Shown piece by piece: positions 10,828 through 20,609 of a DNA stretch of 64,000 nucleotides (its first letter is position 1; each line of letters begins with the position of its first letter). The position numbers and the translations under genes were made by a program. This DNA comes from Ignelater luminosus (Eukaryota > Arthropoda > Insecta > Coleoptera > Elateridae): positions 1 through 64,000 of the forward strand of contig VTPC01090916.1 of the NCBI GenBank assembly GCA_011009095.1, read 5' to 3'. The notes beneath the pieces are model-generated. The model worked only from the letters and a program-made list of their open reading frames with translations. It was not told the DNA's origin and made no database searches.

Positions 10828-11656
10828 ATAAAGAGACAAACATTTATCTTTTCATCTGAACATTTGGTCCTTTAATCCATATTTGCCAAGCACACAAATA
10901 AGTATAAAAAAGCGTCTTGATAAAATAAAAAGAAAACAACACAAAATGACCAAAATTTATTCCACCTAATACAGAAATAAACCTTGTAAATCTCTACCTT
11001 ACTCGCTTGGTCTAATATTTATATTTTTATTTATAGTACGAAAACTACGGGCAATTAGCGATATCCCATTTAAAATTAATATGAGTTTAGAGGTAAAGTG
11101 AATAATCCAGGGGGTTATATAAAGGGTTATTCGGTTTAAAAAGGGATCAATATGAGGATTTAATTGTGTTATAGCCAATTCACCTAAATATGTATGCTTG
11201 GAATAACCGAAACGGCCGGTGATCGTATAATTTCTATTAGTCACGAATATCTGGCCTGTAAAAAAGTATCATATTTTTATTTATAAACAGCACACACAAA
11301 ATTTTGGTACACGCTAAATGTGAGAGGGGTTTTAATTCGAAATGCTTGTGTAATAGTAACCATAAGACTAACTAAAATATTTGCACAAGATAATTATAAA
11401 GTTGTGAACTTATTAGCGAGAATAACATGACATTAGAGGGAGTCGGAGTCAGTGCAAGTAGTTCATTTCCGTCAACGTATTATACAGAGAAAACACACGC
11501 CAAATTTCAATTAAGGCCGCCTCGATCAAGTTAGAGTTGCTTATGAACAAAACAACTACAACAGTAAGCTTTTACATAAATCTTGTACTAAAATAATACC
11601 GGGAAATTTAATCCTGCGTTATACGCGTTTTGTGTTTGCGAAATTAGAGGGAAAAG
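10828..11656. other. Possible LTR end and leader, otherwise no gene
   Basis: The sequence just after the right repeat copy (to about 10880) may be the end of the LTR-like element. I could not place its TG..CA boundary or a target duplication. The remainder holds no recognised gene; an 81-codon open frame on the minus strand at 10999-11244 has no familiar motif. Confidence 0.35.
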
Positions 11657-12319
11657 TTGCGCGGGACGCAAACGATAATTTTATTACAGGTGCAACTTGT
11701 TACGAGGGCAAGAAATACCCTGCTAAAATTAGCATTAACTAGAAGCTATGGCCACCACCGGCTTTTACTTACCTTTTGTAATATTTTGTTAACATACACA
11801 AGTAAATTGGACACGTTAACGAACCCCTTTATGGATTTTCATTTCTTGCTAAACGAGTTTAATTTTAATCCAGAAACGGCAAAAAGACATTTCGCAACAA
11901 GTTTTGCGGTTATTTTCGGCCCCGGCAGATCAATACGTTTATTTTCATTATTTAAAACCATCACACAACCGAATGCCCTAAATTTAGACAGTCCAATCAA
12001 AGGCACGATCCAATTTGTGTCGACCCAAAATCTTAAATGCAGAACTGTTTTTCTCTTCGAGAAACCATTATCACTTTATATAAATAGGTGTGGATTACAA
12101 AGTCTCTGCTCCGACATATTTTTTACGCTTGCGGATTATTACAGTATCCATAATAAGAAAGTCGTAAAATCGGGTACTATATATAAAATATCGAAGAATC
12201 GAACGAACATATGGGAATATTTTTATTTTTCCTTGGTAAAGCACGGCGTTTTTATTATCAAATGGGAACGACGACGGTTGAATCAAATTGATTTTTCCTT
12301 TCTGTCAATCACTACATAA
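11657..12319 (+). CDS. Unexplained 220-codon open frame, hypothetical
   Basis: A + strand frame stays open for 220 codons, ending in TAA at 12317-12319. In DNA this AT-rich, that is longer than chance would usually give. The first in-frame ATG is at 11831, which would give 162 residues. The frame also runs back past a good 3' splice-site-like sequence (TTTTATTACAG ending at 11689), so it could be a terminal exon starting at 11690 in phase 0. The protein is rich in Phe, Leu, Ile, Asn and Lys, as expected from base composition, and shows no signal peptide, membrane pattern or family motif that I recognise. No polyadenylation signal stands out just downstream. It may be a repeat-derived frame or a chance frame. 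Confidence 0.25.
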   Translation: MRGTQTIILLQVQLVTRARNTLLKLALTRSYGHHRLLLTFCNILLTYTSKLDTLTNPFMDFHFLLNEFNFNPETAKRHFATSFAVIFGPGRSIRLFSLFKTITQPNALNLDSPIKGTIQFVSTQNLKCRTVFLFEKPLSLYINRCGLQSLCSDIFFTLADYYSIHNKKVVKSGTIYKISKNRTNIWEYFYFSLVKHGVFIIKWERRRLNQIDFSFLSITT

Positions 12320-12739
12320 AATACGTTTTACGTAAACAAACCAGTGCGTGGTTTTTATAAAAGTCTTCCAATCAAAATGGGTTCATTAATAATTTAATCT
12401 AAATTTTTAGAAAGTACCTAAGTACAAATAAGAAAATAATAAGAATCTAAATGATTTAAAATCGTAGGAAATTAAATATTTTAATGTATTTTCTTATTTT
12501 TAAAAAAAGGCACATGACTAAGAAGCCTATAACAGTTAGTACAGAGCACATCTAGTTCGTTTACAAACAGAAAGGTACTAATAACCAGACTCATTAGAAA
12601 TGGAAAAAGCCAAAAACAAAAGGCGTGGAAAGCTAATTAATACCACTGGAAAGTGTCGAACCAAACAAAAATCCTCAAGGTCAAAGTCACTGATAAAACG
12701 GATCTGGACCATACTATCGTTCAAGTTCGCTTCTATTTA

Positions 12740-14196
12740 GAAAATATTTTACTCGGTCTCACTCTTCATGTTTCTGTTTGTTTAGTCCCCAAGCATTTTT
12801 GGAATTAATTTGCTTTTGTACGGCCTTCAAATTGCGCGATATCCTGGTGAAACCGCTTCCCATGCTCATCGTTGACAGCTTCAAGGTTCTCGGGAAAAAA
12901 TCTAGATGGGAGTCCATAAAATGTTACCTTCAGAGACATATTATATTCTAATTCTTTATGATTTTCTAATAACTTAGTTACAAGCTCTCTGTAGTTTCAC
13001 GATTTATGATTTCCAAGAAAGTTTACTACAAGACTTTTGAATGATTCTCAGGCAAGCGGCGCCTCTGCCTCACTTAACTTGGAATCAAGGTAATGGTCTG
13101 AGGCCCCACAAAAATTCCTTTTTTGATTTTTGCCTTACTTATTCTTGGAAACTTACTGTTTAGGTATGCAAAACCCTCACCATCACGATTCATGCCCTTA
13201 CCAAAATTTTCATCAGCCCAACTTTTGCCGTCTCAACCAAGGGCTGGTGCAGGCCATTTTTTCTCCCAGGTGTGAAATCTTTTCTTAAAGGCCACTGTTT
13301 TTTTTGCGAAGTGTTTCTTGCTATCTCTGCTATCCCATTTATGAAGAAAACAACAAAACATGTATATCCTAGTTGCAAACCAAGCATCGAGGTTATTACT
13401 TTTAGATCATCATAAATATGCCATTTGAAGTTGTCGTGACTTATTTTTACCAGGAGAGTATGCATATTCTCATTTTCTTTTATATTCGCTGCGTAAGAGG
13501 GATTTTCATTACCATTATGCAGAAGTACTGCATTTCTCAAGAGTCTATAAAAAATCTCCACTCTTGAGGATTGTGCTCTTGTCCCACTGCATCAAGCAGA
13601 CAGTTCACATCGTTGGTGTTGCTATAAACTAAGTCACCATCTATTGAAAACGAGTATTCAAATTGAAGCCGACAGCCCCGCCTGGCATTTTGAAAGGTTC
13701 AGATCTCGAACTAAATTGTTTAGATCAGCCTGGCTTAATTTGTGGGGCTTTTTAGACTCACCTCCTAACGAATCACGCTTTTCTCCAATAGTTTGTTTTT
13801 CAACCAAATTAGCGTTTACATCTTCCTCGAGATCCGCAGTCCAAGTTGTAAGCGGAGTGGTAGCTGACAGTTCTGAGCCACGCGAGACACGAATATCTGA
13901 ATATTTACTTGTTATACCAATAATCTTTGTCGTACAAAAATGACAGTCAGTATAATGGTCTTTGGGTTTCCTCCATATTGTTGGGACTGCAAATGACAAG
14001 TGACGTTCTTTACCGTTGAGCCAGCTTGTAAGTTGTGTAACATGAGTTGAACAACAAGCATGTGAGACCCAGCGTTTGTATTGCTCACCAATCTTGCACT
14101 GAAAATATAGCTAATAGCTTTTCTTGACTTCTTCGCTGACCTTATAAGGTCACCTCGCCACCAACATAATAAAAATTGTCGGGATGGTTTACACAA
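12740..14196 (-). pseudogene. Broken copy of an unnamed protein family common in invertebrate repeats
   Basis: Minus-strand blocks resemble a family usually annotated only as uncharacterised protein in many insects and other invertebrates. The order is: GSTVKNVTCHLQSQQYGGNP and the overlapping AVPTIWRKPKDHYTDCHFC, a Cys-bearing N-terminal segment near 14040-13920; then LSQADLNNLVRDLNLSKCQA near 13700; VLLHNGNENPS near 13515; KWHIYDDLKVITSMLGLQLG near 13430-13360; KQWPLRKDFTPGRKN near 13290-13250; GFAYLNSKFPRISKAKIKKG near 13140; and NLEAVNDEHGKRFHQDIAQF near 12880-12830. Related copies carry GDLKV and LGLQLGYTK.CCFLC at the same places. Frameshifts and stops separate the blocks and the Cys-rich knot after LGYT is lost. 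The wide scatter of near-identical copies suggests carriage by a mobile element, but I do not know its activity. Confidence 0.72.
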
Positions 14197-14494
14197 GTGC
14201 GCGGCATGTTAAACAGAATATCTAGCGTAACTGTAACAGAAATGATTAACAAACTAAGATTATGGTAAAAAGAATATTAACGTAAATAGAAATAGAGAGC
14301 GAGAAATATAATTGATGTACACGAAAGACAGCGATCGAATGAAGCCCTTGGTAGGCAGCTTTTGTGATCTGGCCTCTCCCCATGAGCTCATAGAACGATC
14401 CCTGCAGACGAATGGATGAAGACGTATCTGTTTTATAAAAACAAGATAGATTTTTAATTATTCAAGCTCATAAAATGCAAAGAAGTATCATTAT

Positions 14495-14863
14495 TGTAAC
14501 ATGCTATCCCTCGAATATACTAGAGAAGTCTCGAATGGACTCGGCGTTGCTGGCCGAATATACCGGAGAAGTCCGAAACAGTCCGACCGTCGAATGTGCG
14601 AGAGAAGGCGCGAACTTTCTAGGCTCATCGAGAGGAACGAGGAAACGTATATAAACGGTAGCATGAATAGAGTCAGTTAGTTCGGCAGTAAATAACCGCG
14701 TGTAGTTAGAACGAAATAAATGTAATTAGTGATAAATAAATTCTTCTGTACATAAATAAATAAATAATTTAGTGTAAATAAATACTGGAAATAAATTGTA
14801 ATAAACTAAGTACGTAAAAATAAATATTAAAAAATAAATAGACGTTTTTATTAAAACGCTACA
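14495..14863 (+). mobile_element. Solo LTR of a retrotransposon with 4-bp target duplication
   Basis: A 369-bp unit begins TGTAACATGC and ends AACGCTACA, the canonical TG..CA ends of an LTR. The 4 bp before it (TTAT, 14491-14494) are repeated right after it (14864-14867), as LTR integrases produce. Inside are a TATA box, an initiator, and AT-rich AATAAA-containing sequence in the right half that would serve for polyadenylation. No internal retroelement genes or second LTR flank it, so it is best read as a solo LTR left by recombination between the two LTRs. The family was not identified. Confidence 0.85.
14648..14678 (+). promoter_or_regulatory. TATA box and initiator of the solo LTR
   Basis: TATATAA lies at 14648-14654 and an arthropod-type initiator TCAGTT at 14673-14678. 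The presumed start A at 14675 is 27 bases after the first T of the TATA box. The spacing and both motifs match the arthropod core-promoter consensus, so transcription would run rightward through the R and U5 parts of the LTR. Confidence 0.7.
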
Positions 14864-14867
14864 TTAT

Positions 14868-15940
14868 AAAGGGCAAGATGCAATATTGCAGAAAATTGGT
14901 GTCCATTAGACAATTTCTGATCACATATTCGGAATCAAGAGGCAAAAACAAAATATTTGTTTACCAGTGTAATCTAAATTGAAAAAAATCGATTTAACTT
15001 GATTTGGTTTTACAATAATCTCAAAGTGATAGTTTTCGATTTTTACTTGTCGACTATAATTTATAATTTGTACACGACTTGAGACAAATTGGACAACGTC
15101 AAATGCAAGTTGGATGGAATGCAAATGCATTTACAGTTTTTTACTGAGTACAATTGTGTGACAACTATAAAAAAATATAATTGTCGAGCTGCTCAATTAT
15201 ACCGGGAAAAAGTTCATCAGTTAGCATTAAAAGTTTCGCAAAATAATGACCATTTCGGTTTGCCTCAGAAGGAAAGAAATTGCACATGATGAGGAAACGA
15301 CGGAGAAAAATGAAACTGACTTTTTTTACAGAGCAGGAGAATTTTGCATCTCCTGAATTAATTGTTTCAGGCCAATTGAAGTCAGAAGAATCCCAACAAA
15401 TTAAATTAGTTTTAAATCCAGGATAGAATCCTAAAGTGTATTTTAGCTGTCATATTAGCTAGTAATACTGAAGAACGAAAGTCAACAATTAGTGTACGAA
15501 AAGTATAACCAAAGAAGTCAGGGTTGGGTTCAAATTGATTTAGCAGCAAATTTACGTGTGCCGACTCAGGTGTTCCTATAACAGTCACTTCTGGGAAAAT
15601 TCATTGTTTCCTAATTTATTGAAAGCTTCTACCTTCTATTTACAGCGTTCTCGCATTTCTTCCAATTGGATGCCGTTTAAAAATCATAATTGAAAATTTA
15701 CTCAAAATCAACTTTACAGTATGCCTCGTTATACAATCTTTCGTTCCCGACTCTTGATAAAGCTTCTGAGATTGGCGTCTGAGTCACAAGGCCTTTCCAT
15801 CTTGTCTTTTTCTAGACACATAGAAACATGACATTCCCAATTTCTTGGCTACATCCCTTGTAGAAATCTTCGATTTTTACTTAAAAAGAGTCAAAAACTC
15901 TCTTATACAACTTTTGATTCTTTATTCCTTGCTTTCCTAC
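14868..15940. other. No recognised gene
   Basis: AT-rich sequence with only short open frames (66-69 codons on either strand) and no family motifs. No tandem structure was seen. Confidence 0.45.
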
Positions 15941-16920
15941 ACTTTACGGGTTTCTATCAGTAGATAATATTCTCGGAAGTTTTCTAAAACAGTAGGTATT
16001 GTCGATTGGGGAAAGATTTGTTCTTATAGCTTGCTCTAATTGTGCTTGGAAAAAGCCAAAGACACTTTTATCCAACTTTGGATCTCCTATTTCGTGCTCT
16101 CCTCCACTTCTGAGTTTTCTGTCAACAGTTGATGCTCTACGAATCTTTTTAAAACAGGACTTATTGTCGATTGGTGGAAGGTTAACCTTCTAGCCAGCTC
16201 CAATTTTGCCTTGGCTCGTTTCTTCAACTTTTAATCTTCTTTTCTTGCTCTCCTTCATTTCTGAGCTTTCTGTCAACAATTAACACCTTGTAGATCTTTC
16301 TAAAACAGTAGTTGTTGTTGATTGGTGGAAGGTTTGTCCTTATAGCCAGCTCCAATTTTGCTCGAAAAGAGCCAAAGATGCTTTTATGCTGCTTTGGATA
16401 TCCTGTTGATTGATCTCCTATTTCTTGTTCTCTCCCACTTGGTAGCCATCTTTCAATAAATAGTTAACTTTCTTTGAATCGTGTTAAAATAACAGAAATT
16501 GTCTATTGATGGATGACTGAGCCTTAGAGCCAGTTTGGATTTTGCTTAAGCAGCGCCAAAAATTCTTGTCCTACTTTTGATCGCTCTCTCCCCCACTTTA
16601 TAGCTTTCTGTGGCTAGTTGACGCTCTATTGGTTCTTTTTTGACAGTAGTTATTGTTGATTGGTGGAAGATCTAGCCTTATAGCCAGCTAGGAGTTTGCT
16701 TAAGAAGAGTCAAAGATTCTCTTTGGATCCTTCTTCATCATTTCTCAGCTTTCTGTTGGTAGTTGGTGCTCTATGAACGTTTACAGTTTAGCCTTATATA
16801 CAGTTCGGATTTCGCTTAAAAAACCCACAAAAGCTTTTTTATATAACTTTAAATTTTGTAACTCTAGGAATCTTTTTCAAAAATCGTGGATTGATGGAAG
16901 GTTTAACTTTAGAGCCAACT
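15940..16920 (-). repeat. Diverged tandem repeat, about 150-185 bp, coding-like on minus strand
   Basis: Six related units can be followed by the recurring core ATTGTCGATTGGTGGAAGG or its variants near 15998, 16162, 16315, 16500, 16652 and 16884, giving spacings of roughly 165, 153, 185, 152 and 232 bp. Each unit also carries CTTATAGCCAGCTCCAATTT and TTTCTGTCAACAGTTGA-like blocks. On the minus strand the units translate to related peptides such as LELAIRTNLPPINNNYCF and VDRKLRSGGE, and one 165-bp unit is open for 55 codons. I do not recognise the peptide. It may be an expanded exon-like fragment or an old satellite. Confidence 0.65.
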
Positions 16921-17229
16921 ATCAAATCCCTAGAATTTAGATCTTTCTCATGGCGTAAACTCACAAGGTAATTTATCGGAAAACTGATAGGGCTTGTCTC
17001 TTTTGGTAACTATGTATGCTCTGCAAATTTGGACCTTTCTAACCTCTGTCGTGAACAGACTATAAACAGCATTCTAATTTTGGAGTACGCAATTTTCAGA
17101 ACGAACTAACATCTCACATTATTAGAAATCTTTAAAGTTTTCTTTTATTTCTTTTTGTCTCAACTGACAGGTCTTATTTCTGTTGATACATTTTTTGTGT
17201 CTTACGCTTACAAGCTAACTATGGGATGG

Positions 17230-17345
17230 TTTGTACATTTCCGTGGGTGTATCGAGTTTTGTATTATTCAGAAATAGTTTTGTGCAAACAAGGAGTTCCA
17301 CAAGGATATGTTTAATGGCTTGCACTATTTTTTTGTATATTACCG
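17230..17345 (+). pseudogene. Possible short reverse transcriptase remnant
   Basis: One frame near 17265-17330 reads YYSEIVLCKQGVPQGYV, a stop, then LALFFCIL. GVPQG followed by a hydrophobic stretch is the RT palm block normally GVPQGSVLGPLLFLLY. No other RT block was found in the neighbourhood, so it is either a very short fragment or a chance match. Confidence 0.3.
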
Positions 17346-18159
17346 TAAGGTTGTACTACTTAATCTTAATTTCTAGTTTCTACCCAATTCAACACCTTTT
17401 TATTAATTTTGGTTGGTGTACTAAAAACATTTGCATTTATTTATAAGATAAACAGCAATCAAATCAATTATCACGTCGATCAAATTAAGCTGACAATTTG
17501 CTAGTGAACCCATTATTTCATTCTGTTGGAATTTTAAAATAAGTTGTTTTTCAAATTTTGCAGTAAATTTTGATTTAGAAATTGGTTTTCATGCTTGTAC
17601 TATGGATGATATAGAATTACGGTATGAGAAATGTCAAAAAGGATGTATTATGAGTAACAAAAGTAAAAATAAATTTTGCAAAACTGCTCTTGCCAAAGAA
17701 TTAAGTTGACGCATGCAGAAAGAATCTGCCAGAGCTGCTGCGTTATCTGCACAAGAATACGAAAAACGTGAAGCGTGAGTCTATGGGTGTCCTTCTCGGA
17801 TCGTGAAACAGACACCCACCCAGATTTCAGGAAATTGGGTTGCTTGTGGGAAATTAGGCGCAATTTTCTTTAATGTGGGAAAAATGAAAAAAAATTTATT
17901 TTATAATAGTTACTACTTTCTTTTGACTGATGTACAATAATAATATCAACAAATAAGGTTGAGGTCTTAAATCCCTAGAATAGAATTTCAAATGGAGGAA
18001 TTTGCAGTCTTTGAATTGATAACACTAGTAAGGAATCCTCCTCAGACTCCATACCAAACATGAGCCCTCTTCAGACTCGCGAAAGACTGTCGTCGCTTCG
18101 AGTACTACAGAATTTTCCCAAACCAATGATTACTGATTACTAGATGACGCTCTGCGGTT

Positions 18160-19065
18160 TACCGGCATTTCCATAACCTCAACTGGCAACCGGCCTTGTC
18201 AAATATCAGCCGACAGAAAAACCCTCGACCGTTAAACCTCAATAGACCGTTATGCATCATCTCTATTTTGACCGTTACCAAGTCATCCGTTCTCGCTCTT
18301 ATGAGTAAAACTCTCATCAGCTCGACATTCTGTTTCGAGCTCTTATCTCTTATTAGCTGAATGACCATGATCACATCCTCTTACACCGAAAGCAAAGTAA
18401 TTTTTTAGCTTCACAAGAAACTTTTGGACAGTAGATACTCTGCTTTTTTCTTTTTTGCTTGTTCTTTGCACCACACAAGTTTCTTTCGTAGATACTGCTG
18501 TTGTTAGAATCCTAACTGCTTTGCTGTCTTGCCACTTTATTGCAGTAATAGCATCAGAATCTTCAACATTAATTCTTTCCTTGTCAACTTATGTTTTTTA
18601 CCCATCATTGCTGGTAAACACTGCTGATTTACCCTAACCATTCAGACGCTGTAAATTCCGTTTTTGTAAAGCTTTTTGATAAGACTAACTGATGTGAAAA
18701 AAATTTTAAATGCTACTATTTACACAGTTCTTGTTTTATAACATGTTTTGGAATCTGCCTCGCTGTCAAACTGAACATTCAGAGTTTCAAAATATTCACT
18801 GTTTTGATTCTAGTCTTCGTCTTTGTCCTCGCTTAGAGGAAGAGGTGAACCGTTACCACCGAATGAATTGGGTGTTTCGACAATGTTTATTGTGGCTTCA
18901 TCAAAAGTACTTGATAACCTGATTCTCAGCCGAAAGCGAATTTAAATTAGAAAAGAGAGAGCTGCTTGCAGTATCGAGTTCTTTATATTCTTCCATTACG
19001 TTCAGCATCAGAATTTGTTTCATCTTCAGGAAGATTGTACAAATATTGAAGCGCTTCTTCAGTTT
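18160..19065 (-). pseudogene. Probable piggyBac-like transposase pseudogene, core deleted
   Basis: From 19065 down, one frame reads TEEALQYLYNLPEDETNSDA. After disruption come DEATINIVETPNSFGGN and PLPLSEDKDED, which fit the acidic N-terminus of piggyBac-derived (PGBD-type) transposases. Near 18590-18480 another frame reads DSDAITAIKWQDSKAVRILT followed by TSKKEKSRVSTV, resembling the segment before the C-terminal part of the family (..KW.D...V..LS.., basic linker). The catalytic DDE core that should lie between them is missing: only about 100 bp separate the two blocks. 18160-18440 continues in broken frames without clear motifs. The assignment rests on composition and order, not on a strong signature. 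Its left-hand neighbour in reading direction is an endonuclease-RT element fused at about 19065. Confidence 0.5.
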
Positions 19066-20600
19066 GTAAAAAATCCCATAACATGTCAATTCCCTCCTCT
19101 TCCAATGCTATCCATGCCTCCACCGAAACCCATCAGGCCCCGCCGTCTTAGCATTCTTTGTTCTTAAGGCCTCTCGTATCTCCTCTCGACTTATTTCAGG
19201 TGTTACATTTTCACTTATTGGGCCAGGTCCTCTGCCAATTTTTGGGTTCTTTTCGTTCAACAACATCTTGAAGTAGTCGTGCCATCTCTGCCTGATGTTC
19301 TCTTTGCTTCTAGGGACATTCCCACTGTCATTTTTAATCTGCTTTACATGAGTGAAGTCCTTTGAGGACTTATCGCTCGCCTTTTCTATGCTATACGGCC
19401 TCTTCTGTCCTTCCGGCGCTTCCAGTGTCTTATACAATTCATGGCAACTACCAGATGTTAACCCTAGGATCGCTTCTCCAACTTCCAACACCACCCTGCA
19501 GATTTCTTCCCAACAATCATTCGCCTCGCCGCCTTATCTTTGCTAGAACTTCCCACGTGAAGGTGTCCTTCAGGTCCTGGTCTTTTAATTTTCACCACTT
19601 AATTTTTTGCTCACTTTTCTGTCTTCTCATCTTTAATTCGATATTACAGTCTACTATTACAGATCGATGTTGACTAGTTGTACACTCGTCCTTTATCATT
19701 TTACAGTTTCGAAGCTCTCCAAGGTGTATACGTTTACGTAGAAGGAAATCGATTTGGCTCCGAGTGCTGCCACTCCTATAGGTTCTGATGCTCTGCTTTC
19801 TTTAAGAAGGTGTCTATCACAGCCATATCACATACCACAGCGAAGTCTAACAGGCTGTTTCTTTCTGCGTTTCTTTTCCCCTGTCCCCACCCGCCTTGTA
19901 TTGTATCCATTTCTGCCCTATCACTACCTATGTGGTCGTTTAAGTCGCCTCCTAGGAAGCACTTTTTATCTCTAGGCATTTCCGCCACTTTCTGGTTCAA
20001 CGCTCTCCAGAACTCTTCTTTTCTCTTGTCCTCACACCCTACCCAGACCAATGCTCATCACCCTGTCACCCCGTCGTCTGTTGATTCGGACCAGACGTTC
20101 CGTCCAAGTCTCATTTTGGATGATTTCCACACCATTTCTCTCGTCTCTGCTCGTGCCACTATAATACAGCTCGCATCCCTCTGTCAGTTCTCTGACCCTG
20201 TCCCCTTTCCACCTGGTTTCCTGTAAACACAGGATATCGATCTTTAGACTGGCCAATTTCCTTCCTTTTCCTGTCACATGCTTGCGACATTGAGGGTTGC
20301 TACTCTTACAGCTCGCTTCTTTAACCTCGACCGCCTTTGACGGGGTAGCCTTGGTTCACTTATCGCAGGGGTCAGGCCCGGTTGCAGCTGCGCGTCGCTT
20401 ACGGGGGATGCCCTAGCCATTATTATCAGATTCCGTTCTTCGACTTTCCATCTTTGGTTTTGGCGGATTATTTACAGCCGGATTCCCTTCGTGACGCCTA
20501 CCCATTCATCCGGGCTTGGAACGGGCACCGAGTTGAGCTGGCTTGCTCCCCCGGTGGATCTGCTTTTTCTAATTTGTACATAAATGCAGACTTCTTTCAC
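19066..20600 (-). pseudogene. Endonuclease-RT non-LTR element, RT truncated (CFDP2/RTE-like)
   Basis: Minus-strand element with an APE-type endonuclease. Near 20310 a frame reads VRVATLNVASM; a two-base shift leads into KIDILCLQETRWKG near 20240-20190, the conserved LQET.W. Then come YYSGTSRDERNGVEI near 20160 and, after another shift, CFLGGDLNDHIGSDR near 19960 (GDLN.H.G catalytic loop), KRNAERNSLLDFA near 19860 and AVIDTFLKKAEHQN near 19800. A linker with RQRWHDYFKMLLNEKNP near 19280, ISREEIREAL near 19180, and KNAKTAGPDGF near 19140 starts the RT. A one-base shift gives VEAWIALEEEGIDMLWDFLQ, then the element stops at about 19065 against the piggyBac-like sequence. The palm and YADD box are absent. 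20300-20600 is probably its 5' leader. It is dead. Confidence 0.82.
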
Positions 20601-20609
20601 TTTTGCTAA

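Noticed and set aside
13190-13561. Possible intact small gene of 123 codons
   Set aside because: It is one segment of a longer broken family member; flanking blocks of the same protein lie in other frames.
19352-20226. Several + strand frames up to 138 codons
   Set aside because: They are antisense shadows of the endonuclease-RT element on the minus strand.
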